Below, in pieces: positions 1 to 7,707 of a stretch of 45,612 nucleotides of DNA (position 1 is its first letter; every line of letters begins with the position of its first letter). A program made the translations under genes and the position numbers. The notes under the pieces were generated by a model. The model was given only the letters and a program-made list of their open reading frames with translations, was not told the DNA's origin and ran no database searches. This DNA comes from Alistipes sp. (GTDB lineage: Bacteria > Bacteroidota > Bacteroidia > Bacteroidales > Rikenellaceae), in assembly GCA_017629985.1 (NCBI GenBank), contig JAGBWD010000037.1:1-45612 (forward strand), read 5' to 3'.

Positions 1-100
<100 letters not shown>

Positions 101-104
101 CTTC

Positions 105-136
105 AAGCCAGGTCATAAAGACCTGGCTTTTTTTTG
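105..136 (+). terminator. Rho-independent terminator of the rRNA operon
   Basis: A perfect 9-bp stem (AGCCAGGTC / GACCTGGCT, loop ATAAA) is followed by eight T residues. It lies directly after the 5S gene and ends the rRNA transcript. Confidence 0.93.
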
Positions 137-189
137 TTTTGTATATCTGTGATTCACTGTCGTCACGGTGGCGAGTGGGTGGCTTCAAG

Positions 190-234
190 TTTAGGGAATT
201 TAGGGAGTTTAGGGAGATTAGGGAGATTAGGGAG
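190..234. repeat. Five-copy G-rich 9-bp tandem repeat
   Basis: Five consecutive 9-bp units follow the consensus TTTAGGGAG; the last two begin ATTAGGGAG and the first ends in GAA. GGG runs recur at 194, 203, 212, 221 and 230 with 6-nt spacers, which meets the usual G-quadruplex pattern on the plus strand. The repeat lies in the 275-bp gap between the 5S terminator and the first protein gene. Apart from this repeat and the promoter near 343, I see nothing else in that gap. Confidence 0.9.
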
Positions 235-342
235 GTTGGTTGGTGTTGTGTTGAGTGGGGGTGGTGTGGGAGATAATTCCTTATTCTTTCCCCACTGTCA
301 CAAAATATAGATATTATAGTGCTAGTATCAAAATATATTTCC

Positions 343-350
343 TATCTTTG
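343..350 (+). promoter_or_regulatory. Promoter -7 element for the GH109 gene cluster
   Basis: TATCTTTG matches the Bacteroidetes -7 consensus TAnnTTTG exactly. It lies 29 nt before the ATG at 380, which leaves a leader of about 20-25 nt. I see no clear TTTG -33 element at the expected distance. Confidence 0.6.
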
Positions 351-379
351 TTATACTATTTCGAAATAATTTCTACATC

Positions 380-1849
380 ATGAAAGCACATAAATTCACA
401 TACATCTCGCTATCGTCTCTGTTGGCCACAGCCGCATTGCTCCTATTCACCTATTGCATTAATCCAACCCCGCTATTTAAGGCCAGTGTAAACTACAGGA
501 TAGTTGATGGCGTTATATATCTCGATGAGCCGAAGCGCGATATCTCACAGATCTCTATGCTTGAGTTTCGTGCAGAACCTCTCGATACGGTGCGTGTTGG
601 TTTCGTGGGTCTTGGTATGCGTGGTCCAGGTGCTGTTGAGCGTTTTACGTTTATTGATGGTGTGGCGATAAATGCTCTCTGTGATAAATATTCGGAGCGT
701 GCGGAGCGTTGTCAGTCATATCTTCAAGATGCTGGTATGCCCCAGGCGAGGATATACAGCGGTGATGAGGGGTATAAGGAGTTGTGTGAGAGTGAGGATA
801 TAGACCTTGTCTATATTGCTACTCCTTGGCAGATGCATGTGGAGGTGGCGCTCTGTGCTATGGAGCATGGAAAGCATGTGGCGATAGAGGTGCCAAGTGC
901 AAATACTGTTGCCGAGTGCTGGCAGTTGGTAGATGCTGCGGAGCGCAATAGGGTACACTGCACTATCCTTGAGAATTGTTGCTATGATCATTTTGAGCTT
1001 ACAACGCTCAACATGGCGCACTCTGGGGTTTTTGGTGAGATAATACATGCCGAGGGCGCTTACATTCACAACCTAGAGCCTTATTGGAGGCACTATGCAG
1101 ATAATTGGCGCTTGGAGTATAACCAGGCGCATAATGGCGATATATACGCCACGCATGGCATAGGCCCTAACTGCCAGGCGTTGAACATACATCGTGGCGA
1201 CAAGCTAGATATTCTTGTGGCGATGTCCACAAGGTCTGTAAATGGTAGTAAGCTCACAAAGGAGATTATGGGCATGGATGAGTGTAAGCAGGGTGATCAG
1301 ATAAACACCCTCATCCGCACGCAGAATGGTTGTACGATAGATATGCAGCATAACGTCATGACGCCACGTCCCTATAGCCGCATGTATCAGCTAGTAGGCA
1401 CAGAGGGTTTTGCAAATAAGTATCCTGTGGCGGGATATACCTTTAAGTTAGATCAGTTGAAGAGTGTTGCAACAGACGAAAATGGTATGCCCGATATAGA
1501 GGCTCTTGACCATCATAGCTTTGCGCCACAGAGTGTTTCGCAGGAGATGATGTTACGATATAAGCACCCTGTGCAGAAGCAGCTTGTTGATGGTGTGCCT
1601 TTGCAGGAGTATTCGTTGAGTATTGGTGGCCATGGTGGCATGGACTTCATCATGGATTACCGCTTGGTATACTGCTTGCGCAATGGCTTGCCATTGGATA
1701 TGGATGTTTACGATGCTGCGGAGTGGAGTAGTATGGGTGAGCTGACACGCATATCTATTGAGAATGGCAGCAAACCTGTCAAGGTACCAGACTTCACACG
1801 TGGCGATTGGGATAAAGTCGATGGTTTGACCTTCTATTTTGCAGAGTAA
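380..1849 (+). CDS. Gfo/Idh/MocA-fold glycosidase, GH109-like (alpha-N-acetylgalactosaminidase type)
   Basis: This 489-aa protein has a hydrophobic N-terminus (residues about 8-26) with Cys26 as a possible but imperfect lipid-attachment cysteine. A Rossmann dinucleotide-binding motif, VGFVGLGMRGPG, follows at about 73-84. The middle carries the GH109 signature region (YWRHYADNW near 235, DIYATHGIGPNC near 254). GH109 enzymes use bound NAD to release terminal GalNAc, including blood-group A type GalNAc, from glycans, and act in the periplasm or at the envelope. The sugar kinase gene begins 1 nt downstream, followed by an MFS transporter, which fits scavenging of released sugar. The exact substrate is inferred. 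An oxidoreductase of the same fold is the main alternative. Confidence 0.85.
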   Translation: MKAHKFTYISLSSLLATAALLLFTYCINPTPLFKASVNYRIVDGVIYLDEPKRDISQISMLEFRAEPLDTVRVGFVGLGMRGPGAVERFTFIDGVAINALCDKYSERAERCQSYLQDAGMPQARIYSGDEGYKELCESEDIDLVYIATPWQMHVEVALCAMEHGKHVAIEVPSANTVAECWQLVDAAERNRVHCTILENCCYDHFELTTLNMAHSGVFGEIIHAEGAYIHNLEPYWRHYADNWRLEYNQAHNGDIYATHGIGPNCQALNIHRGDKLDILVAMSTRSVNGSKLTKEIMGMDECKQGDQINTLIRTQNGCTIDMQHNVMTPRPYSRMYQLVGTEGFANKYPVAGYTFKLDQLKSVATDENGMPDIEALDHHSFAPQSVSQEMMLRYKHPVQKQLVDGVPLQEYSLSIGGHGGMDFIMDYRLVYCLRNGLPLDMDVYDAAEWSSMGELTRISIENGSKPVKVPDFTRGDWDKVDGLTFYFAE

Positions 1850-1850
1850 T

Positions 1851-2936
1851 ATGGATAAGTTGCGTAGCATAGTATCGCAGTTTGCGTTGCAGGGTGATAT
1901 TATAGATATTAGGCCTCTGGGTGCAGGTTTTATCAACGACACATATATCGTTGCGACAGAGGGTGTAGCTCCCAACTACATCCTTCAGCGAAAGAACCAT
2001 GCTATTTTCCCCGATGTCCCAGCGATGATGGATAACATAGCGCGTGTCACAGCACACCTTAAGGCAAAGGTGGAGGCTGCAGGTGGCGATACGGAGCGTA
2101 AGGTGCTTACCGTAGTGCCGACACATGGTGGAGCGCTATACTATTTTGATGGTGAGAACTACTGGGCTGTATGTAAGTTTATCGAGGGTTCGGTGACGCA
2201 TGATGTTGCAGACACGCCGCAGCTGGCATACATGGGTGGCAAAGGGATTGGTAGGTTTCAGGCTATGTTGGCCGACTTTGCAGAGCCTTTGCATGAGGTG
2301 ATAAAGGGCTTTCATAATATCCGTTGGCGTTTTGAGCAGTGGGACAGGGCTTTGGCGGAGGACAAGGCGGGTAGAAAGGCGACACTGAAGGAGGAGATAG
2401 AGTGGATAGAGTCGCGAAGAGAGAAGATGTTGGCGTTTTGGACGATGGTGGAGCGCGGAGAGCTTCCCCTGCGTGTTACGCACAACGACACGAAGTTGAG
2501 CAACATCCTCTTTGATGAGAACGATGAGGTGTTGTGCGTTATAGACCTTGATACGGTTATGAGTAGCACTTCGCTCAACGACTTTGGCGATGCAATCCGT
2601 TCATATACCAACACAGGTGCCGAGGATGATAAGAACCTCGACAATGTGTCGATGAATATAGAGATCTTCAAGCACTATGCCGCAGGATATCTCTCGGAGC
2701 GTAGGGCGACAATGAGTGCCACAGAGAGGGAGTGGCTACCATTCTCGGCTCTATATATCACCTACGAGCAGGTGCTTCGCTTCCTGATGGATTATATCGA
2801 TGGCGACACATACTACAAGATTTGCTATGCTGATCACAACCTTGTGCGAACACATGCGCAGTATAGACTTCTCCAAAGCATGGAGGCGCAATATGAGGCG
2901 ATGAGGAGCGTGATTGAAGAGCTGTTGGCAGAGTAG
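1851..2936 (+). CDS. Phosphotransferase-family sugar kinase, probable N-acetylhexosamine kinase
   Basis: This 361-aa protein has the aminoglycoside phosphotransferase/choline kinase fold. The catalytic loop is HNDTKLSNIL (His211, Asp213, Asn218) and the metal-binding motif is IDLDTV (Asp232, Asp234). Relatives in NahK-type families phosphorylate GalNAc or GlcNAc at C1. The start is the ATG one base after the stop of the GH109 gene; a TTG inside the preceding gene is unlikely. The tight junction implies co-translation, so the likely substrate is the hexosamine that GH109 releases. An antibiotic-resistance role is unlikely in this context. Substrate identity is inferred from the neighbours. Confidence 0.8.
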   Translation: MDKLRSIVSQFALQGDIIDIRPLGAGFINDTYIVATEGVAPNYILQRKNHAIFPDVPAMMDNIARVTAHLKAKVEAAGGDTERKVLTVVPTHGGALYYFDGENYWAVCKFIEGSVTHDVADTPQLAYMGGKGIGRFQAMLADFAEPLHEVIKGFHNIRWRFEQWDRALAEDKAGRKATLKEEIEWIESRREKMLAFWTMVERGELPLRVTHNDTKLSNILFDENDEVLCVIDLDTVMSSTSLNDFGDAIRSYTNTGAEDDKNLDNVSMNIEIFKHYAAGYLSERRATMSATEREWLPFSALYITYEQVLRFLMDYIDGDTYYKICYADHNLVRTHAQYRLLQSMEAQYEAMRSVIEELLAE

Positions 2937-2986
2937 GATATAGTGATATAAGTTATTGTACAGCAACATTATAAGAACAACAGATT

Positions 2987-4195
2987 ATGGCAACTGAAAC
3001 TAAAGATAGACTTTGGACTCGCGACTATATCTTTGTGTGTATCTCGGCGTTTATGATGTCCTTCTCATTCTTTATTCTTGTGCCTACGCTGCCGTTATAC
3101 CTCAAGGATACCTTTGGTATTAGCCAAGCATTGGTGGGTGTGGTGTTGTCGTGCTATGTCATAGCAGTATTGAGTGTTAGGCCATTAGCGGGATTTGTGG
3201 CCGATACACTACCGCGTAAGTCTGTATATCTTGCCTCCTATGCGCTCTTTGTATCTTCGTTTTTGGGCTACTTCTTCATTACGCAGACTCTGGCGCTCTT
3301 TATCCTGTTACGTATCTTCCACGGCTTCTCGTTTGGTATGCTTACTACGGCAGGAAATACCCTTGTTATAGATGTCATGCCCTCTTCGCGCCGAGGAGAG
3401 GGTTTGGGCTACTATGGCGTTACAAATAACCTTGCCATGGCTTTTGGCCCTATGGCAGGACTCTTTGTGATTGCCTCGGGCAACTATACCCTTCTCTTCC
3501 TTACCTCGCTAGTTACAGGTAGTGTGGGTCTGATTCTCGCATCGCTGGTGCGTGCGCCACGTAAGATATTGGAGAAGACGGAGTTTAAGCTCTCGGCAGA
3601 TAGATTCTTCCTCAAGGAGGGCCTTCGTGCCTGCTTTGCCTTCTTCCTCCTTGCCATGCCTTATGGTATGACCACAAGCTATATGGCGCTCTATGCACGC
3701 GAGGTGGGTATTACGCATAATGCTGGTCTCTTTTTTACGGTTATGGCTGCAGGACTTATCTCCTCACGACTCCACTCCGGAAAGCGTGTAGATAAGGGCT
3801 TTGTGACGGAGACGATACGTCTGGGTATCTGCATAGCCTTCATCGGCGCCGTGGGTGAGGCGTTGCTCTCTAGCGTTGCCTCGTGGAGTATTTCAGCAGC
3901 TTATGTCACCTATTTCCTTACGGCATTCCTCTTTGGATATGGCTATGGTACGATGTTCCCTGCGTACAACACCCTCTTTATAAACCTAGCACCAAATTCG
4001 CGCCGCGCAACAGCAAATGCTACATATCTCACAGGCTGGGATGTAGGTATTGGAGGTGGTATGCTTGTGGGAGGCATGATCTCCGAGTCGGGATATCTCT
4101 ATTGTTATGTTTTAGGTGCGGTGTTTGTGGTTATAGCGCTACTCTTCTTTGTGCGATATGTCACTCCACACTTCCACGCTCACCGTCTACGATAG
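2987..4195 (+). CDS. MFS transporter, probable sugar permease of the GH109 cluster
   Basis: This 402-aa integral inner-membrane protein has about twelve hydrophobic segments. It carries the MFS cytoplasmic loop signature after TM2 (RPLAGFVADTLPRK, about residues 65-78) and a second basic loop near the middle. It starts 50 nt after the kinase gene with no promoter between them, so it is probably the third gene of the transcript. By context it would import the hexosamine that the kinase phosphorylates. The sequence alone does not exclude a drug or metabolite exporter, because MFS substrates cannot be read from motifs. Confidence 0.8.
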   Translation: MATETKDRLWTRDYIFVCISAFMMSFSFFILVPTLPLYLKDTFGISQALVGVVLSCYVIAVLSVRPLAGFVADTLPRKSVYLASYALFVSSFLGYFFITQTLALFILLRIFHGFSFGMLTTAGNTLVIDVMPSSRRGEGLGYYGVTNNLAMAFGPMAGLFVIASGNYTLLFLTSLVTGSVGLILASLVRAPRKILEKTEFKLSADRFFLKEGLRACFAFFLLAMPYGMTTSYMALYAREVGITHNAGLFFTVMAAGLISSRLHSGKRVDKGFVTETIRLGICIAFIGAVGEALLSSVASWSISAAYVTYFLTAFLFGYGYGTMFPAYNTLFINLAPNSRRATANATYLTGWDVGIGGGMLVGGMISESGYLYCYVLGAVFVVIALLFFVRYVTPHFHAHRLR

Positions 4196-4253
4196 GCTAT
4201 AAGTATATTCAGCTCATAACCATACACTCACAGGGCCAAGCACCTCTGGGAGG

Positions 4254-4284
4254 TTGTGATGCTATGGGATAATAGATATCTTTG
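4254..4284 (+). promoter_or_regulatory. Promoter of the AraC-family regulator gene
   Basis: A TTG at 4254-4256 and TATCTTTG at 4277-4284 are separated by 20 nt, close to the Bacteroidetes -33/-7 arrangement. Transcription would start near 4290. This decides the start of the next gene: a TTG at 4282 overlaps the -7 box and cannot be the start, whereas the ATG at 4306 gives a leader of about 15 nt. Confidence 0.7.
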
Positions 4285-4305
4285 CATAAGCTAAATGACA
4301 AAGAT

Positions 4306-4956
4306 ATGACTTCAAGAATTTGTAATGGTGAACTTTTGTGTGATGTGCAGCTCGAGCATCTGCAACTTAAGCGTAATAGGAGTGTAGAGATCTCTACTAT
4401 CAGCTACGATATTCTCTATCCGATAAATGGTATATGTGTTGTCGATGGTCGTCACGTGGCGAGGTTTCAGGCTATGATATTGGAGCGTGGCCGTCACGTT
4501 TTGGAGTGTAACGTAGGTGAGAGCGCCATATTTGAGGCTGTTATAGTGCATGTGGAGCGAGAGGTGTTGCTCACCACCTTGCCGACATGTCGTGAGGAGC
4601 AGCGCTTCGAGATGGCGGTGTTAAATGGTATATCTTCGAGTATATCTGTCGAGGAGTTAGCCTCGATGTGTTGCCTCTCGGTCTCTACCTATAAGCGCCG
4701 CTTCGCGGAGAACTTCGGCATCCCTCCACACCGCTGGTTTTTGTGGCGAAGACTCGAGATAGCCTCTGCCATGCTTCGCCGAACAAGCCTCCCCACCTTC
4801 ACCGTTGCGGCACTCTGTGGCTTCATAAATGTATCACACTTCATCGCTACGTTTAAGCGCCGTTATGGTATCACACCTTCGCGCCTGTTACGCGAGGAGA
4901 TGTCGAGTGTTGCCATGGCTACATCTTCACCTCGCCAAGATAGTCGAATATGGTGA
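4306..4956 (+). CDS. AraC-family transcriptional regulator
   Basis: This 216-aa protein has two helix-turn-helix units in its C-terminal half: one in the segment starting SVEELASMCCLSVSTYKRRF, and one around FTVAALCGFINVSHFIATFK followed by RRYGITPSR. The N-terminal half, about 110 residues, is presumably the effector-sensing part and has no family I recognise. The gene has its own promoter behind the GH109/kinase/MFS genes, so it may regulate that cluster. Its 3' end overlaps the end of the convergent WG-repeat gene by 38 bp, so the two transcripts are complementary there. Confidence 0.85.
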   Translation: MTSRICNGELLCDVQLEHLQLKRNRSVEISTISYDILYPINGICVVDGRHVARFQAMILERGRHVLECNVGESAIFEAVIVHVEREVLLTTLPTCREEQRFEMAVLNGISSSISVEELASMCCLSVSTYKRRFAENFGIPPHRWFLWRRLEIASAMLRRTSLPTFTVAALCGFINVSHFIATFKRRYGITPSRLLREEMSSVAMATSSPRQDSRIW

Positions 4957-5848
4957 GCGATATATTGCGATATGCCTTGCTGTCGCCGCTGTTGATATCG
5001 AAGATTATATCGTCATATTCGGGAGGTATTATGTAATCTCCGTTACGATTTATTATTCCCTTTAGCCCCGACTTTGTGGTGACTATAGAGCGATTCTCCG
5101 TGAAGTCTGTGGCATGGCGATATATATCCTTTATCACCAAGTTATTATTCTGGTCTACGAATCCTGTGCCGTTGTCGGTAATCACACGCCTACGGCGCTC
5201 CTTTAGAGGAAATCTCTTGCCTGGATAGTCGAGACTATTCAGTAGCGATAGGCGCTCTAGTTGTGGAGCGTAGTCATCGGGTATGGCACACTCCTTGATA
5301 CGCTCGGCAAGGTTTTTAAACTCTTTGTAGTTTTTGCGTTTTCCATTTACTGCGTAGTACCATCGTATAGGGTGCCACTCATAATTCTCATCAACAATGA
5401 TGTTGTTGGGCGTTAGGTTTGAGTGGCATATATTGTGCTTCGCCATGCGCCGCTTTAGATTGTTAAGGCCCTGCATGAGGTGGCTGTAAGAGAATGTATA
5501 CATAGCCTCCGAGAGCAGTGTTCCATGTGGTAGATTCTCCACAACGATACTACATGTGCTAGCAAAGTGGTTGTTGATGAGTAGCTCATCTTTTAAAACC
5601 TTGAGATTGACAAATGCTCCATTGCAGTTGCTCATAGTCTCCGCCGCACGATTAGCATAGTGTATGGCATCGATGGTTAGTGGCGCGTAGAGCATATATC
5701 TACAGTTGTAAAGCTCTCCGATGCACTCTACGAAGTGTTCTGTGCAGGCTACGGAGGAGTCGTCAAAGGATATATCACCAAGAGTGCGAAGGTATAGCTT
5801 GGGGTTACGTATGCAGTCGCGGAATTGAAGAAAGGTGCAGTAGTCCAT
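4919..5848 (-). CDS. Kinase-like protein (probable pseudokinase) with C-terminal WG repeats
   Basis: This 309-aa protein has two parts. Residues about 75-190 resemble a protein kinase: a beta3-like lysine in NLKVLK (Lys83) and a catalytic-loop-like HSNLTPNNIIV (142-152), but the HRD aspartate is Asn144 and no DFG motif follows. It is therefore probably catalytically dead or highly divergent. Residues about 225-285 form WG-type repeats (GTGFVDQNNNLVIK and GLKGIINRNGDYIIP), typical of Bacteroidetes binding proteins. The start ATG overlaps the end of the VWA gene by 1 base, so the two are probably translationally coupled. No signal peptide is seen, so it is probably cytoplasmic. Function unknown. 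Confidence 0.65.
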   Translation of the reverse strand: MDYCTFLQFRDCIRNPKLYLRTLGDISFDDSSVACTEHFVECIGELYNCRYMLYAPLTIDAIHYANRAAETMSNCNGAFVNLKVLKDELLINNHFASTCSIVVENLPHGTLLSEAMYTFSYSHLMQGLNNLKRRMAKHNICHSNLTPNNIIVDENYEWHPIRWYYAVNGKRKNYKEFKNLAERIKECAIPDDYAPQLERLSLLNSLDYPGKRFPLKERRRRVITDNGTGFVDQNNNLVIKDIYRHATDFTENRSIVTTKSGLKGIINRNGDYIIPPEYDDIIFDINSGDSKAYRNISLTIFDYLGEVKM

Positions 5849-6744
5849 TATATCTCTAGAGTTCTATCGTAGTGGTTAGATATAGGGAGGATATATTGTG
5901 TGCCGATGTTCAACAGTGAGAGTATCGGCACAGGGGAGATGTTGAACGCTACGGCACGATATGGTCCCTCGCTGTCGCTGTTGTCTACTAGTTGGTCTAT
6001 GTAGCCCTCAAACTCTCTAGGAAATTGGCTGGATATGTTATAAATAAACTCTCTATCCTTATCTCTAGTAGCAAATGTATACTCTTTAGGAAATATATCT
6101 ATGGTTTCGTCACCCTCGCCAAGTGATGCTAGGTAGATGTTGAAAAACAACACATTATCACCATTCAATGATATACTCTTTATCTGCTTTGTTATGGCTT
6201 GCATCTCCACATCATCGGCATCGCTCGCTACACCATCCGTAATGTGAAATACGATAGGCGCATAGCCCCTGTTGTTCCCCGGGTCGTTGCACCAACCGCG
6301 TAGAGCCTCTTTTGCCATTACCATAGCATCATACATTGGTGATGCTCCCGATGCCGAAGGCTCTATCCATGGGTGTAATTGGAATGAGATTTTTGCTGGG
6401 GTGCCAGCGTGGTAGCTCTTATTAAGATATATAGTTTTTGGTTGTGGCTTATTCTCGGCAAGACGTGGCAGGCGCATAAAGATTTTGCTGTCGTCCGAAA
6501 GTAGCGATGTCGCCTCGCACCCCGAGTACCCTATAATGCCTATGTCGTAGTAATCACGAACATAGTTAGCTCGTGTGGCGCGAGCCATAAGCTCATCTAT
6601 AATGTGGTTTACGATTATAGAGGTAGCCTCTATCTTTGGCATTTCGGTATTGCTGAAGCGCGTGATGCTCTTCATCGATAGTGAACAATCGACAATGAAG
6701 AGTATGGCACATCTGTTACAATGTGTTATAACGCGACTTATCAT
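5848..6744 (-). CDS. von Willebrand factor A (VWA) domain protein, TerY-like
   Basis: This 298-aa protein has a VWA fold with most of a MIDAS site: DCSLS at 19-23, Ser135 in GASPMYD at the usual threonine position, and Asp170 in HITDG. The N-terminus has no signal peptide, so it is likely cytoplasmic, as in TerY-type proteins of tellurite-resistance and TerY-P gene sets. It is coupled by a 1-base overlap to the pseudokinase/WG gene. In known TerY-P triads a VWA protein, a kinase and a PP2C phosphatase occur together. Here no phosphatase is present and the kinase looks inactive. Its role is unknown; a ligand- or metal-dependent scaffold is an inference. Confidence 0.8.
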   Translation of the reverse strand: MISRVITHCNRCAILFIVDCSLSMKSITRFSNTEMPKIEATSIIVNHIIDELMARATRANYVRDYYDIGIIGYSGCEATSLLSDDSKIFMRLPRLAENKPQPKTIYLNKSYHAGTPAKISFQLHPWIEPSASGASPMYDAMVMAKEALRGWCNDPGNNRGYAPIVFHITDGVASDADDVEMQAITKQIKSISLNGDNVLFFNIYLASLGEGDETIDIFPKEYTFATRDKDREFIYNISSQFPREFEGYIDQLVDNSDSEGPYRAVAFNISPVPILSLLNIGTQYILPISNHYDRTLEI

Positions 6745-6768
6745 AGGTGGGGGAGATTTTGCCTGTGT

Positions 6769-7668
6769 CTACTTTTTAATCATATCGAAGATGCGCGAGG
6801 CGTATAGCACATCATGAAGACCGAGACCTATGTTATACGATAATATTCGCTCCGTGTCATCTGTGCGCCCCTTGTCAAAGCCCTTAAGCACCTCCTCAAT
6901 CTGGTGAAACTCCCTAAATTGCGAGAAGTACTTGAAGCCCTTGACATGGTCGGTGTCATCGGCATATACCTTGTCAAATGTGGTGTCGCAATTTTGGAAA
7001 CCGCGCGTGTGTACAGGGACTACAAGAACACCTGGCTTGAAGAGCTTCTCATCCTCCACAAGTAGCCCCGAGGCATCTGTGATGCACGACACTACGACAT
7101 CAGCATCCCTCACTAGCTCCTCCATGCTATCTACAATCCTAAATGAGGCATTAGCATAGTGGTTGTACTCCTCTACAATCTTCTCCGCCTGGTCTTTATA
7201 CCTATATAGACGTATGTTGAGATGCTCATCCTCGCAGCTATTAAGTAGGCAGGTGAGTGTGGCGCGGGCTGTGCTTCCGAGGCCTACAAAGGCATATTCT
7301 AGGGCGTGCGTGTTACGTAGGGTCTTTATAGCTAGTGTTGCCACAGCTCCGGTGCGCATTGCAGTAATCCAGTCGCACTCTATCAGTGCTAGAAGCTCTC
7401 CTGTGCGTGAGTCGTAGAGGGTCATGTCGCTCTTTAGGGCGGGCGTACGTCCCACGATTCGCGAAACTACCTTGGCTCCAAAGCGACCATAGCTTATAGG
7501 AAGTAGGCATGGCATGGTTGTAAAGAAGTCATTGCCTATGGGGTGTACAGAGACCTTGGCAGGGAGCTGACACTCACTCTTCATTATAAATGCTTCGCGT
7601 ACCCAATCGACACAGGTTGATGGGGATATGTGAAGGTCTACAATCTCTTGGTTGGTAATACGTATCAT
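6769..7668 (-). CDS. Ornithine cyclodeaminase / mu-crystallin family protein
   Basis: This 299-aa protein has the ornithine cyclodeaminase/mu-crystallin fold. It shows the segment FGAKVVSRIVGR with the substrate-region lysine, the family signature DWITAMRTGAVATLA (about 98-112) and the NAD-binding turn VGLGSTA (about 128-134). Members include ornithine cyclodeaminase, SbnB-type dehydrogenases and imine reductases. It follows the nucleotidyltransferase/aminotransferase gene by 39 nt and precedes the VWA gene by 24 nt, so it belongs to the same transcript. The reaction cannot be read from the sequence. An NAD(P)-dependent step on an amino acid or imine for the neighbouring fusion enzyme is an inference. 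Confidence 0.8.
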   Translation of the reverse strand: MIRITNQEIVDLHISPSTCVDWVREAFIMKSECQLPAKVSVHPIGNDFFTTMPCLLPISYGRFGAKVVSRIVGRTPALKSDMTLYDSRTGELLALIECDWITAMRTGAVATLAIKTLRNTHALEYAFVGLGSTARATLTCLLNSCEDEHLNIRLYRYKDQAEKIVEEYNHYANASFRIVDSMEELVRDADVVVSCITDASGLLVEDEKLFKPGVLVVPVHTRGFQNCDTTFDKVYADDTDHVKGFKYFSQFREFHQIEEVLKGFDKGRTDDTERILSYNIGLGLHDVLYASRIFDMIKK

Positions 7669-7707
7669 AGCTGTATGGAGCTTCTGAAGATTGATGAATA
7701 ACTTTTT

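Noticed and set aside
190-234. CRISPR-like array
   Set aside because: Units are 9 bp and contiguous without spacers; no cas genes are present anywhere in the window.
4282-4305. TTG start for the AraC gene
   Set aside because: It overlaps the -7 promoter box at 4277-4284; the ATG at 4306 fits better.
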